Assembly (NCBI GenBank): GCA_964384915.1
Contig: CAYLMA010000016.1
Location: 3,568-67,567 of the forward strand
Direction: 5' to 3'
DNA from: Sulfurimicrobium sp964384915
GTDB lineage: Bacteria > Pseudomonadota > Gammaproteobacteria > Burkholderiales > Sulfuricellaceae
Length of the DNA: 64,000 nucleotides
Under the pieces are notes generated by a model. That model was not told the DNA's origin, did not search any database, and worked only from the letters and a program-made list of their open reading frames with translations. The position numbers were made by a program, and so were the translations under genes. How positions within the stretch are numbered: the first letter of the stretch is position 1; each line of letters begins with the position of its first letter. Shown here one piece after another: positions 6,188 to 15,421 of the stretch.

Positions 6188-9022
6188 CTACTCCGGCTCC
6201 TCGCTTGTTGGTTCGTCAACTAGCCACAAACCCATTCCTTCATCGTATTCCCAAAGCCGCAGTTGCGCCGGTCGCCCTTGGCTTTCCCCGCTCCAGGCAT
6301 GCGCTTGCCAGCGGCCGGTTTTGGTTTGCTCCAGCGCCAGCAGGATCGACCACTTGCCCTTGCCGGGAAGTTGCTCGGTAATGCGCATATGCTCTTTTTG
6401 ACGCGTGCCGCCCTCAGGCTGCGAAGCGCTGGCGAGCAGGCGTTCAGCCACTCGCACGGCACTGTAAGCCCATGCATGACTCGGGCGTTGCGCCCACGGC
6501 GACAGGCGCCCGCCCTCCCATCGCGCCAACACCACGTTGACGCTGGCGTCACCCAAGCGCGACGGCGTTTTGGCTTCGCTCCACCAGTCCAGAACATCTC
6601 CACGCTTGTAGCCATCTGCAAAATTAAGCGTGTTGACCTTGGCGAGACTGGCTACAGCCATCTGTTGCCCTTGCACGGTCAAATTATTCCGCTGCAAGCC
6701 TTGGGGTATGTCCGAGGCTTCACCAAATACGCCTTCAATCAAAGTGCGGGCGTCTTCAGGCATCGAAAAACTGCCAACCTGCAAGGCTTTGGCTGTTAGC
6801 CATAGTTGCGAGTGATCGGGATACACCCCGGCAGTCTTGGGGAAAGTGTTCTTGAACCAATTTGCAGCAGGTTCTGCATTCCAGGCGGGGCCAAATACCA
6901 CCATGAGCGGCAATCCCCGTTGATCCGGCGTGTCCGCCTTCAAACGATTGCCAACCACATCGCGGCTGTGCCGCCGTAAGCGTCCAGCCCGTTGAATCAG
7001 GCGGTCAATCGGTGCCAGATCACTGACCAGCAGATCGAAATCCACATCCAGCGATTGCTCGATTACCTGAGTGGCAATCACCAACCGGCCAGCGCGTTGG
7101 CTAGCCCCACTTTCCGGCCCAAAGGCGGCGAGCACATCTTCTTCCTTTGCCAGTCTGTCCCCCAAGGCAAAACGGGCATGAAACAAGGTTAGCCGTTCTC
7201 GCGGCAGATGCACGGCAAACAGCTCAAATGCTTCCATGGCATCCGCCACGGTATTGCGTATCCAGCAGACGCACTGGCCGGAAGCCAGGGCAGCGTCAAT
7301 TATTGCGACAATCTCGGCTTGCTGATGGCGATAATTGATGGCGACAGTGCGCTTCACTGCGTCAAGTGTGCCAAGTGGAGTTTCTTCAGCCTTGTAAGGA
7401 AAGGAAGATCGCCAAGCTGTCGCCAGTGGATACGCCAAATTCTTAATGTCCGGCCCGGCGCTGTTGCGCCCTCTGGCATAAGCGGCCAGGAGTGCCTGTT
7501 TCATGTAGGCAGGCAAGGTTGCGGACAACAGAATCACGCTGCCTCCAGCCCGCGCGAGAAATTCCAGCAGCACTTCCAGCACGCCCTGCATATAAGCATC
7601 GCAGGCATGAACTTCATCCACGATCAGCACCTTGTGGAATAAGCCAAGCAATCGCAGCGATTGATGCTTGCTGTGCAATACGCCAAGCAATGCCTGGTCG
7701 ATGGTGCCAACACCGGCTTGGGATAATAGAGCGCGCTTGTTGTGGTCGGCCAGCCAGGCCGTACAGCGTGCCGATGCGGTTTCATCCCGTTGTTCAGAAT
7801 CACCTTCGGCATGTGAATATGGCAAAACAGAGGCCGCAAAGCGCTCCACCAATTCCCGGCTACCATGCGCCAGCACCAGACTGGCATCGCCGGAAAACAA
7901 TTGCCGGTAAAAACCGGCCATTCGCGCATACATCGCGTTGGCAGTGGCCATGGTGGGCAACGCGACGAAAAACCCATGAGCGGCACCACTTTCCATCAAG
8001 CGATAGGCGATGGTTAGTGCCGCCTCGGTCTTGCCCGCCCCGGTTACGTCTTCCAGCAGACATATCTGCGGGCCTTCTGGAATTTCCGTATCTATCGCCC
8101 ATTGCTGCAAAGGTGATGGGGTCGTGATTTTGTTGAAAAGATCGGCAAAACTTTTTCCTGTAACCAGCTTTTGTGACACCACTCCACTGGCCTGCAATGC
8201 CCTTCTGGCTCGCTGACGCGCAAGATTCCAGTATTCCGCCAACGGCATTTCATCGGGCTGATAAGGGAAATATTCAGTATTGGAGCCAAGCCAGTCTGCC
8301 AATACCGCAACACCCGCAAACCACCACGACAAAGCCTGGCTAACATGCTCAAAATGGGTAGCATCAAGTGCAGCGGGTATTTCCGCAGCCGACTGCGGCA
8401 ACAGAAGTTCACGCATGGCATCGACAAAGGCAAGCGCTGCTTTTTTATCGCGCCTGGAGTAGTAATCGTCGATTGAACTATAAGCGGGAACATGCTTGGG
8501 CGGCTGCCCATGATGCCCCATAACTGCTCGTATCCAGGTATCAAGACCTGACATATGCAATTCGGCTGCCCCACCAAACCAGCCATCCTCAACTGCACGG
8601 TCAGCCAAGTAATCGCGCCACAGCCACTGACCCAAGGAATCATGGCGCTCGGTATAGGATTTTGCCGGATCAGGCGCCCGTCCTTGTATTGCTTCAAACA
8701 GTTCAGGTTTCTGCGACTGAAAAGCTTCGCTAAATTTGCCTAAATCATGAAGCGAAAGAAAGAAGGCTGCCCATTGCGCCCATGCTGGCCGACTACAATC
8801 CAATTGGCCTGAAAACCAGTTCGAAATCTCAGATTCCTGGCCAAAATATTCGAACCCCACAGCCGCCACGTCGAGGCAGTGATATGGCAGTGGATGCCAG
8901 CCAGAATACAAAGATTGCGGCGGCGGATACGCCCGCGCCGCTTTGCCCCAATAGCGAACATATGAGGGGAGCCCAATGGCTTCTTCCAAAGAAAGAGACT
9001 TGCCTCCGAAAACACTATCCAC
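6188..9022 (-). CDS. cas3: Cas3, HD nuclease-helicase of the type I-E system
   Basis: 944 residues. The N-terminal HD domain has H48 (YHCLDVA), LHDLGK at 91-96 and GHHG at about 169-172. The SF2 helicase part has Walker A TGAGKTEAAL (about 327-336), DEVH (469-472) and LLSATLP (about 499-504). Later ATQVIEQSLDVDFDLLVSD and QRAGRLRRH are motifs V and VI. Cas3 unwinds and degrades DNA after Cascade recruits it. The start is a GTG at 9022 with AAAGGGGAG just upstream. It is separated from cse1 by the 389-bp module that carries the mini-CRISPR. All catalytic motifs look intact, so the system appears functional. Confidence 0.95.
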   Translation of the reverse strand: MDSVFGGKSLSLEEAIGLPSYVRYWGKAARAYPPPQSLYSGWHPLPYHCLDVAAVGFEYFGQESEISNWFSGQLDCSRPAWAQWAAFFLSLHDLGKFSEAFQSQKPELFEAIQGRAPDPAKSYTERHDSLGQWLWRDYLADRAVEDGWFGGAAELHMSGLDTWIRAVMGHHGQPPKHVPAYSSIDDYYSRRDKKAALAFVDAMRELLLPQSAAEIPAALDATHFEHVSQALSWWFAGVAVLADWLGSNTEYFPYQPDEMPLAEYWNLARQRARRALQASGVVSQKLVTGKSFADLFNKITTPSPLQQWAIDTEIPEGPQICLLEDVTGAGKTEAALTIAYRLMESGAAHGFFVALPTMATANAMYARMAGFYRQLFSGDASLVLAHGSRELVERFAASVLPYSHAEGDSEQRDETASARCTAWLADHNKRALLSQAGVGTIDQALLGVLHSKHQSLRLLGLFHKVLIVDEVHACDAYMQGVLEVLLEFLARAGGSVILLSATLPAYMKQALLAAYARGRNSAGPDIKNLAYPLATAWRSSFPYKAEETPLGTLDAVKRTVAINYRHQQAEIVAIIDAALASGQCVCWIRNTVADAMEAFELFAVHLPRERLTLFHARFALGDRLAKEEDVLAAFGPESGASQRAGRLVIATQVIEQSLDVDFDLLVSDLAPIDRLIQRAGRLRRHSRDVVGNRLKADTPDQRGLPLMVVFGPAWNAEPAANWFKNTFPKTAGVYPDHSQLWLTAKALQVGSFSMPEDARTLIEGVFGEASDIPQGLQRNNLTVQGQQMAVASLAKVNTLNFADGYKRGDVLDWWSEAKTPSRLGDASVNVVLARWEGGRLSPWAQRPSHAWAYSAVRVAERLLASASQPEGGTRQKEHMRITEQLPGKGKWSILLALEQTKTGRWQAHAWSGESQGRPAQLRLWEYDEGMGLWLVDEPTSEEPE

Positions 9023-9327
9023 GCGCTCCCCTTTGCCATTTCAACTCTTGGACACTCACGCTTGCCGCGTGCCCGGTCCACCATCGCAAAAACATGTGAT
9101 TTGGTGCCAGTTTCCGATATAGGTGGCTCACTAGATGCGCCTGACGAAATAATTTTTCGCCGGGTTTCTGGAGCAGAGGTGCCATTGTAAGACGGGGGGG
9201 ATAGGGGCCTCATCAGGGAAACCCTGATTCTGGGGATGAAACGAGATTGCTTCGCTTCACTCGCAATGACGGCCTGTTAGGTGCTGTCGCTGCGCTGCGC
9301 GCCTGGATGACACCTTCGGTGCGTTTG
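9023..9327. other. Intergenic region upstream of cas3
   Basis: No gene is supported in these 305 bp. It contains a hairpin ATCAGGG-AAA-CCCTGAT (9212-9228) and a short partly palindromic stretch with ATTGC/GCAAT ends (about 9245-9266) like elements often dispersed in bacterial genomes. The cas3 promoter should lie here on the minus strand, but I could not pick a convincing -35/-10 pair. Confidence 0.5.
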
Positions 9328-10863
9328 CTACGTTTTTGCTTGCTCTCGGCGATTACCCAGCACGGTGAAGTGTGCCCGCACCCATTCTTCACCGCTATCG
9401 ACGACCTCGGTCAGGCGAATGCGGAAGATGTTGTTGCGGTAGTGCATGTCCAGCTGCCGGCCATCGCGATAGTCCGGCGTCTGGAGGATCAGGCTGCTGT
9501 CGATGTCGCGCTGGTAGAGTTTTGGCAGGAATACGGATTTGATGGCCTGCCCCTCGCTGTTCTCGACAGCAGTCAGGGTGACCTGTTTGGGGTCATCGCT
9601 TAGGCGTTCGACCCCCAGCGCCGGCAAGCCGGATTCGCCATCCTTTTTCCAGCGCACAACGCCGATTTCCCAGCTGCCATTGTGGCCGGAAGGCTTGACC
9701 AGGACCAGTTTTCCTTCCTGCGCGCGCTCGGTATGGCGCGCTTCGACCAGGCCATAGCCGCCCTCGCTCTCGTCCTGCACCGCCCAGTGTTCGAACGGGA
9801 TTTTCTGGCCGCAATCCTTATCGCTTGTCTGCAGGCAACTGTAGATCGCCCCGACGCCGCACGCCATTTCCATCATCCTGTCTTCCACCGGCGCGCGATG
9901 CAGGCGCCGCGCCGCTTCGGGGCGAATCCAGTAGCGCGCGACATAATCCAGCAGGTCTATGCAATCCGGGACGATGCAGTCTTCACCCAGCTCCACATGT
10001 TCGCTCCACTCGCCTTCACTCAGGCTGGCGCGCGATTTGCGGATCTGCAGGTAGAGGTCTGCCATGCTCCAGCAGCGCAGGGTGGGGCTATGCATTTCTT
10101 GCAGCAGCTTGCGCGCGCCGGCGCCGGTCGAGAGGTCCACGCAGTGCATGTGCGTATCCGGATCGCAGTCTCGATCCAGCTCCACCAGAGGCGCCCAGCG
10201 ATCGAGCCAGCGATCCACTCTTTCCAGCTGGGATGGCTTGAGGGTCATGGGTTTGATCATGTCGAGCAGCAGGATGTGCAGGTATTCGTTGCTGCAACTG
10301 CTCAGCCGCTTGCTGTCGAGGCTGACCTCGGTGCCGGCGAAACGGCTTTCCTCGCTCATCTGGTAATACTTGTGCAGGCGCTTCCACATGACCGGCTGCA
10401 CCGCTTCCTTGTGGAAATAGCCCCATTTGATGCTCTGCCCGTAGTAGCGCAGGGCTCGCGCTGTAATGGTGGGCAGGTAGCGGCTGAATTCGGTTTTGCC
10501 GCGTTTCGCCACGATTTCACGGATAAATTGCTGGTAGGCATGCGCGAACTGGGAAAACAGTGTGGACATGCTTTTCCACATCGCGTCTTCGGCGCGTTTC
10601 AAGTCAGCCTGGTGATGGAAGTATGCTGAACCTAGCTTGTGCTGGAATACCTGGCTGCTTTCATCCAGATGCATCAGCACCTTCAGGCGTTCCTTGGAAG
10701 GCGCTTCCTGGCTTTTCAGAAAGCCGGCCAAGCCCTCGGCAATCTGTTTTTGAGCTTCGTATTCATCCTCTTGGTGCAATGTCAGCAGCCACTGATCAGC
10801 GGCTTTCAGATTATTGAGAACACCAGTCTGCTTTTTGCTGAACAAAGTGAATAGATTGAACAC
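9328..10863 (-). CDS. Conserved protein of unknown function, 511 aa
   Basis: A well-formed 511-codon frame from a GTG at 10863 (FNLFTLFSKKQTGVLNNL start). The first about 300 residues are predicted helical, with charged surface patches. The region from about 385 to 500 is rich in beta-type segments (NGSWEIGVVRWKK, RNNIFRIRLTEV, WVRAHFTVLG) that could be a PilZ-like barrel, but I do not see the full RxxxR and DxSxxG c-di-GMP motifs. No signal peptide or membrane segment is visible. It is followed by fliW and hemN upstream on the same strand. I do not recognise the family with certainty. An association with motility or c-di-GMP signalling would be speculation based on fliW being adjacent. Confidence 0.7.
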   Translation of the reverse strand: MFNLFTLFSKKQTGVLNNLKAADQWLLTLHQEDEYEAQKQIAEGLAGFLKSQEAPSKERLKVLMHLDESSQVFQHKLGSAYFHHQADLKRAEDAMWKSMSTLFSQFAHAYQQFIREIVAKRGKTEFSRYLPTITARALRYYGQSIKWGYFHKEAVQPVMWKRLHKYYQMSEESRFAGTEVSLDSKRLSSCSNEYLHILLLDMIKPMTLKPSQLERVDRWLDRWAPLVELDRDCDPDTHMHCVDLSTGAGARKLLQEMHSPTLRCWSMADLYLQIRKSRASLSEGEWSEHVELGEDCIVPDCIDLLDYVARYWIRPEAARRLHRAPVEDRMMEMACGVGAIYSCLQTSDKDCGQKIPFEHWAVQDESEGGYGLVEARHTERAQEGKLVLVKPSGHNGSWEIGVVRWKKDGESGLPALGVERLSDDPKQVTLTAVENSEGQAIKSVFLPKLYQRDIDSSLILQTPDYRDGRQLDMHYRNNIFRIRLTEVVDSGEEWVRAHFTVLGNRREQAKT

Positions 10864-10939
10864 GGGGCCAGTGCCATGAAATATCTTATCGGTCCAGCAT
10901 ATTTCATGCTGACACTTGGCGCAAGCCTTGATCCGCCAA

Positions 10940-10963
10940 TAAAAAAGGCGCCGCAGCGCCTTT
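10940..10963 (-). terminator. Terminator downstream of fliW
   Basis: AAAAGGCGC/GCGCCTTTT stem around a CGCA loop. On the minus strand the stem is followed by TTTTTTATT, so it ends the hemN-fliW transcript. Confidence 0.75.
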
Positions 10964-10989
10964 TGGGGGACTCGCCTCTTCAGGTTAAT

Positions 10990-11445
10990 TCAGGCGCCGC
11001 CAGAATCCCGCAGGGTAATGTCATACTTCGGCCCCACCAGCACCTTCTGCAAGCCCAGTTTTTTTCCAAGATTCAGCACCAGAGGCCCATTGATGTTGGC
11101 GCTGACACCGCCAGGAAACACAGCCTTTTCACCATCCGTTCCGAGGGGCTTGTATACCATCAGCATTACCGCCAGCTCCGCCGGGCTTTCCGACTGCAAC
11201 AGCTCAGTCTCTTCATCCGACAGTGTCAGCTCATAGTTGAAGCCGTACAAGGCAGGATCAACAATCGAAAATGCAACGGCCGGGTCGTCCAGGGATTGCA
11301 GGTAGTACACAACCGGCCCCTCCTTGTCCTCATGCAATAACTGGAAACGGGCGCAGCCCTCAAGTCCAGGCAGGCCACGGGGAAAAGTCAGGATTGCATC
11401 CGGATTGATTTCCAGTTCGCCAAAGTTTCTCGTGTCGATTTTCAT
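10990..11445 (-). CDS. fliW: FliW, flagellar assembly factor and CsrA antagonist
   Basis: 151 residues from the ATG at 11445 (MKIDTRNFGELEINPDAIL). The blocks FPRGLPGLEG, VAFSIVDP and NINGPLVLNL are characteristic of FliW. In bacteria that have it, FliW binds CsrA and flagellin reciprocally and so couples flagellin translation to secretion. A longer frame to 11532 overlaps the end of hemN and lacks homology. It follows hemN by 13 bp on the same strand and ends at a terminator. No flagellar genes are in the window, so its partners lie elsewhere. Confidence 0.9.
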   Translation of the reverse strand: MKIDTRNFGELEINPDAILTFPRGLPGLEGCARFQLLHEDKEGPVVYYLQSLDDPAVAFSIVDPALYGFNYELTLSDEETELLQSESPAELAVMLMVYKPLGTDGEKAVFPGGVSANINGPLVLNLGKKLGLQKVLVGPKYDITLRDSGGA

Positions 11446-11458
11446 TTGATGTCCCGAT

Positions 11459-12832
11459 TTATAAGGTCTTGGAATAGCGCGGCTTTGTTTCGGTCGTTTG
11501 CTGGCGCAGGTAGGCGTCAAAGGGCATGGCAATATTGCGCAGGAAGATACGCCCTGTTTCCGTCACCCGGATGATGCCCGGTTCCAGCGCAATCAGGCCG
11601 TCCGCGGCGAGATCCTTGAGATCGTCCAGGGCATCGGCGAAGAAGGTATCGAAATCGATATTCCATTGCCCGCCAAACTTTGCCTTGTCCAGCTCCAGGT
11701 CGCACATGATGCCGCTGATCGCCTCGCGGCGGATCATGTCGTCGCGGGAAATGCGCAGGCCGCGCTCCGTCGCCAGCCCGCCCGAGGCGATGCGGCGCTG
11801 GTATTCGGCCAGGTTCTTGGCGTTCTGCACATACACTTCCGCCGTCTGGCTGATGGCGGAGACGCCGAAGGCATAGATGTCGCAATCCTTGTGCGTGGTG
11901 TAGCCCTGGAAATTGCGGTACAGGGTCTTGCTCTGCTGCGCCATCACGATTTCGTCATCCGCCTTGGCGAAGTGATCCATGCCGATATACACATAGCCCG
12001 CGTCAGCCAGCCGTTCCATCATCAGTTTCTGCAATGCCAGCTTGGTGGGCAGATCGGGCAGGTCGCTCTCTATGATCAGCTTCTGGTGTTTTTTCATCCA
12101 CGGCACATGGGCGTAATTGAATACCGCCAGGCGGTCCGGCCCGAGGGCCAGCATCTTGTCCAGGGTTATGGAAAAGCTCTCCACGGTCTGATGTGGCAGC
12201 CCCACCATGAGGTCGATATTGATGCTTTTGAAGCCTGCCTCGCGCAGCCAGCCATAGACCTGAAGGATCAGCGCTTCCGGCTGTACGCGATTGACCGCCT
12301 TCTGCACCTTCTCATCAAGATCCTGCACGCCCATGCTGGCGCGGTTGAAGCCGGACTCGGCCAGCGCGGCGATATGCTCCCGGCTCAATTCGCGCGGGTC
12401 GAGTTCACAGCTGATTTCGGCATTCGGGGCAATATTGAAGCGCGAGGCAAGATGCTGGAACAGGCGGCGGATATCGGCCGGCTTCAGGAAGGTGGGCGTG
12501 CCCCCGCCCCAGTGCACCTGGCGGGCCAGGCGATCTGGCGAGGTCAGCGCCGCAACCCGGTCGATTTCCTGGAACAGGTAAGCGAGATAAGTTTCCGCCT
12601 TGCTGTAATCATGGGTCGCAACCATGTTGCAACCGCAGTAATAGCAGAGGGTATCGCAAAACGGGATATGCACGTAAAGCGACATGTCCCGGCCGCTTGG
12701 CTGGGTTTGATTCAGCTCATCCAGCCATTCCTTTTCGCCAAAAGCTTCGGTGAAATAAGGCGCCGTGGGGTATGAAGTGTAGCGTGGACCGGCCTTGCTG
12801 TATTTTTCAAGAAGTGAAGTTGCGAGTTCCAT
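11459..12832 (-). CDS. hemN: HemN, oxygen-independent coproporphyrinogen III oxidase (radical SAM)
   Basis: 457 residues. The radical-SAM cluster motif is in YVHIPFCDTLCYYCGCN (CxxxCxxC plus the additional Cys typical of HemN). WGGGTPTFL and the later YTTHKDCDIYAFGVSAIS fit HemN rather than the HemW relatives. It converts coproporphyrinogen III to protoporphyrinogen IX without oxygen, for haem synthesis under anoxic or low-oxygen conditions. Length matches E. coli HemN. It precedes fliW and is divergent from the kinase fusion gene, with a shared 120-bp upstream region. Confidence 0.95.
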   Translation of the reverse strand: MELATSLLEKYSKAGPRYTSYPTAPYFTEAFGEKEWLDELNQTQPSGRDMSLYVHIPFCDTLCYYCGCNMVATHDYSKAETYLAYLFQEIDRVAALTSPDRLARQVHWGGGTPTFLKPADIRRLFQHLASRFNIAPNAEISCELDPRELSREHIAALAESGFNRASMGVQDLDEKVQKAVNRVQPEALILQVYGWLREAGFKSINIDLMVGLPHQTVESFSITLDKMLALGPDRLAVFNYAHVPWMKKHQKLIIESDLPDLPTKLALQKLMMERLADAGYVYIGMDHFAKADDEIVMAQQSKTLYRNFQGYTTHKDCDIYAFGVSAISQTAEVYVQNAKNLAEYQRRIASGGLATERGLRISRDDMIRREAISGIMCDLELDKAKFGGQWNIDFDTFFADALDDLKDLAADGLIALEPGIIRVTETGRIFLRNIAMPFDAYLRQQTTETKPRYSKTL

Positions 12833-12952
12833 GGATTGAGGGCGCCAAATAAGGTTTCGGAATTATACCCTCCCGGCCAGATTCTGATAAAAAATCGATT
12901 ACATTTGGGTTAAACTCCGGCAAGCTCACAAATAACCCTGATTCTCACTCGC

Positions 12953-15358
12953 ATGTCCAAAACAGGCACTCCCTCCACCATCGGCCGCTTCAAGGTTTTG
13001 CGCATTCTCGGCGAGGGCGCGCAGAGCGTGGTTTACCTGGCTGAAGATCCGCATCTGCAGCGCGAGGTGGCCATCAAGACGGTGCACCTTGCCGGCGGGG
13101 AGGACCACCTCGCGCGCACCCAAACGCTGATTGATGAAGCGCGCACGGTGAGCAAGCTGCAGCACCCGAATATCGTGCCGATTTTCGAGGCCGGCGAGCA
13201 CGAGGGCAATCCCTACCTGGTGTTTGAATTCGTCCAGGGCAGCGACCTTGCCCACCTGATCAAACAGGAAGGCGCCCTGCCCGCGCAGCGCGCGGTGGAA
13301 CTGGCGATCCAGATCCTTGACGCAGTCGCTTACGCGCACCAGCACAACATCATTCACCGCGACCTCAAACCCTCCAACATCCTGCTTACTGCCGAAGGCG
13401 TGCCGCGGGTCATGGATTTTGGCATCGCCACGCGGATCTCGGAAAAAGCCGGCGCGGAGAAAGTGCTGATGCTGTTCGGCACCCCCGGCTACATGGCGCC
13501 GGAGTACATCACCGGCAAGGAAATCAGCCCCAAGCTGGATATCTTCGCCAGCGGCATGATTCTGCACCAGATGCTCACGGGAAAACCAGCGGTGCTGGGC
13601 AGCGACCCGCGCGACACCCTGCGCCTGATCGTGCAGGAACCCATTGCACCGCCCTCCGCCCGCAATAGCCATGTGGATGAGAAACTCGACGACATCATCC
13701 TCAAGGCGCTGGCCAAAGACCCATCCAGCCGCTACAGCTCCGCCCAGGAGATGAAAACAGCGCTACAGGCCTATCTTACGCCCGAATCCGAGCCTGTCAG
13801 CCCTGGCGCCAACCAGGGCACGCTGGATTTCCTGCTGCGCCGCATGCGCCACAAGAGTGATTTTCCCGCCCTTTCGGAATCCATCAGCGCCATCAACCGC
13901 ATTGCCTCCTCCGAATCGGAGGGGGTCACCATGCTGTCCAACGCCATTCTCAAGGATGTGGCGCTCACCAGCAAACTGCTGAAAGTGGTCAACGCCGCCT
14001 ATTACACCCAGTATGGCGGCGGCACCATCAGTACGGTTTCACGCGCGGTGGTGATTCTGGGATTCGACGCGGTACGCAATCTCGCGCTTACGCTGATGCT
14101 GTTCGACCACTTGCAGAACCAGGAACATGCCGCACAGCTCAAGGACGAATTTGTGCGCTCGCTCTACGGCGGCATCATTGCCAAGGGCCTGGCGCCCAAG
14201 GTGGGCGTGCGCAACGGCGAGGAAGGGTTCATCTGCGCGCTGTTCCACAGCCTGGGCAAGCTGCTGTGCATGTTTTACCTGATGGAGGAGGTAGATGAAA
14301 TCAACCGGGTGATGCAGCAAAAAAACATGAGCGAGGAGAATGCTTCCGTTTCGGTGCTGGGGATCTCCTACCACGAAATCGGCATCGGCGTCGCCAAGGC
14401 ATGGAATTTCCCGGACCAGATCACCCACAGCATGCGCAGCCTGCCTGCAGACAGGGTCAAGAAACCGTCCACCGACATGGAACGGCTCAACGTGCTTTCC
14501 GCCTTCTCGCATGAAATCAGCCGCATGGCCACCCAGGAAGCAGGGCAGGAAAGAATCAAGGAATTGCTGCGCATCACGCAGCGCTTCGGCACGCCACTGG
14601 AGATCAGCCAGAAAACCATCGATAGCGTGGCAGAAAATGCAGCCATCGAATTTGCCAAATTCACCAGCACGCTTCAACTCGATCTGCGCCAGAGCGCAGT
14701 TGCCAAACAACTGCTCAAATCCACCAGCCAGCCCGATCGTACGGGCACTCAGGCCACTGCCAGCGGCATGACGGATGCCATCCTGGGTGAAGGCATGTCG
14801 GACGAACAGACGCGCATGATCGAACTGGGGCACGGAATTCATCCAAATGCACAAGGCATCCTGACCCAGGGCATTCAGGACATCAGCAACTCGCTGGTGG
14901 AAGGGCGCGCTCTCAACGACATCATGCGCATGGTCATGGAAACCATGTATACCAGCATCGGCTTTTCGCGCGTCATCCTGTGTCTCAAGGATGCGCGCCA
15001 GAACCTGATGGTGGCAAGATCTGGCTTCGGCTCCGATTCAAGCCAGGTCGTCAAGGCGTTCAAATTCCCCATGGCTTTCGCGCCCGATGTCTTTCATGTC
15101 AGCCTCAAGAACAATGTGGACATCATCATTGAAGACATCGACGACCCGAAAATCGAGTCGCGCATCCCCGAGTGGTATCGCAAAGCCGTCCCAGCCCATA
15201 CCTTCGTGCTGTTTCCGGTGGTGCTCAAGAACAACCCGATTGCCCTGATTTATGCAGACAAGGCCAAAGCCGGAGATATCAAGCTACCCGAGCAGGAACT
15301 CAATCTATTGCGCGTACTGCGCAATCAGGCAATCCTGGCGATCAAGTCGCAAGGCTAG
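12953..15358 (+). CDS. Ser/Thr protein kinase-HDOD-GAF fusion protein
   Basis: 801 residues with three domains. The eukaryotic-type kinase (about 12-275) has the glycine loop GEGAQSVV (20-27), Lys42 (VAIK), HRDLKPSN (135-142), DFG (155-157) and GTPGYMAPE, so it should be active. An HDOD domain follows (about 295-500; FPALSESISAINRIASSE, LTSKLLKVVNAAYY, RAVVILGFDAVRNLAL). A GAF-type sensor domain occupies about 640-800 (ISNSLVEGRALNDIMRMVME, FPVVLKNNPIALIYADKA). No membrane segment is visible, so it is probably cytoplasmic. HDOD domains occur in signalling and motility regulators. Substrates are unknown; it is transcribed alone between hemN (divergent) and efp (convergent). Confidence 0.92.
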   Translation: MSKTGTPSTIGRFKVLRILGEGAQSVVYLAEDPHLQREVAIKTVHLAGGEDHLARTQTLIDEARTVSKLQHPNIVPIFEAGEHEGNPYLVFEFVQGSDLAHLIKQEGALPAQRAVELAIQILDAVAYAHQHNIIHRDLKPSNILLTAEGVPRVMDFGIATRISEKAGAEKVLMLFGTPGYMAPEYITGKEISPKLDIFASGMILHQMLTGKPAVLGSDPRDTLRLIVQEPIAPPSARNSHVDEKLDDIILKALAKDPSSRYSSAQEMKTALQAYLTPESEPVSPGANQGTLDFLLRRMRHKSDFPALSESISAINRIASSESEGVTMLSNAILKDVALTSKLLKVVNAAYYTQYGGGTISTVSRAVVILGFDAVRNLALTLMLFDHLQNQEHAAQLKDEFVRSLYGGIIAKGLAPKVGVRNGEEGFICALFHSLGKLLCMFYLMEEVDEINRVMQQKNMSEENASVSVLGISYHEIGIGVAKAWNFPDQITHSMRSLPADRVKKPSTDMERLNVLSAFSHEISRMATQEAGQERIKELLRITQRFGTPLEISQKTIDSVAENAAIEFAKFTSTLQLDLRQSAVAKQLLKSTSQPDRTGTQATASGMTDAILGEGMSDEQTRMIELGHGIHPNAQGILTQGIQDISNSLVEGRALNDIMRMVMETMYTSIGFSRVILCLKDARQNLMVARSGFGSDSSQVVKAFKFPMAFAPDVFHVSLKNNVDIIIEDIDDPKIESRIPEWYRKAVPAHTFVLFPVVLKNNPIALIYADKAKAGDIKLPEQELNLLRVLRNQAILAIKSQG

Positions 15359-15367
15359 CAGGAACCT

Positions 15368-15408
15368 CACAACAAAAAGGGCGCCAGCAGGGCGCCCTTT
15401 TTGTTGTG
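15368..15408. terminator. Bidirectional terminator between the kinase gene and efp
   Basis: Perfect 18-bp arms (15368-15385 and 15391-15408) around a 5-nt loop, with A-run on one side and T-run on the other (core AAAAAGGGCGCC/GGCGCCCTTTTT). It serves the two convergent genes. Confidence 0.9.
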
Positions 15409-15421
15409 TAGGAATGCTCGA

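Noticed and set aside
1..9022. A full CRISPR array near the cas genes
   Set aside because: No repeated 28-29-bp units at 61-bp periodicity were seen. Any array probably lies beyond cas1-cas2, left of the window.
9219..9243. A degenerate I-E repeat-like string (CCC...GGGGATGAAACG) upstream of cas3
   Set aside because: The stem is weak, the handle has a mismatch, and no second repeat lies one spacer away; the following bases look like a common dispersed palindrome.
11446..11532. N-terminal extension of fliW
   Set aside because: Overlaps the end of hemN, has no ribosome binding site, and homologues start at MKIDTRNFGELE.
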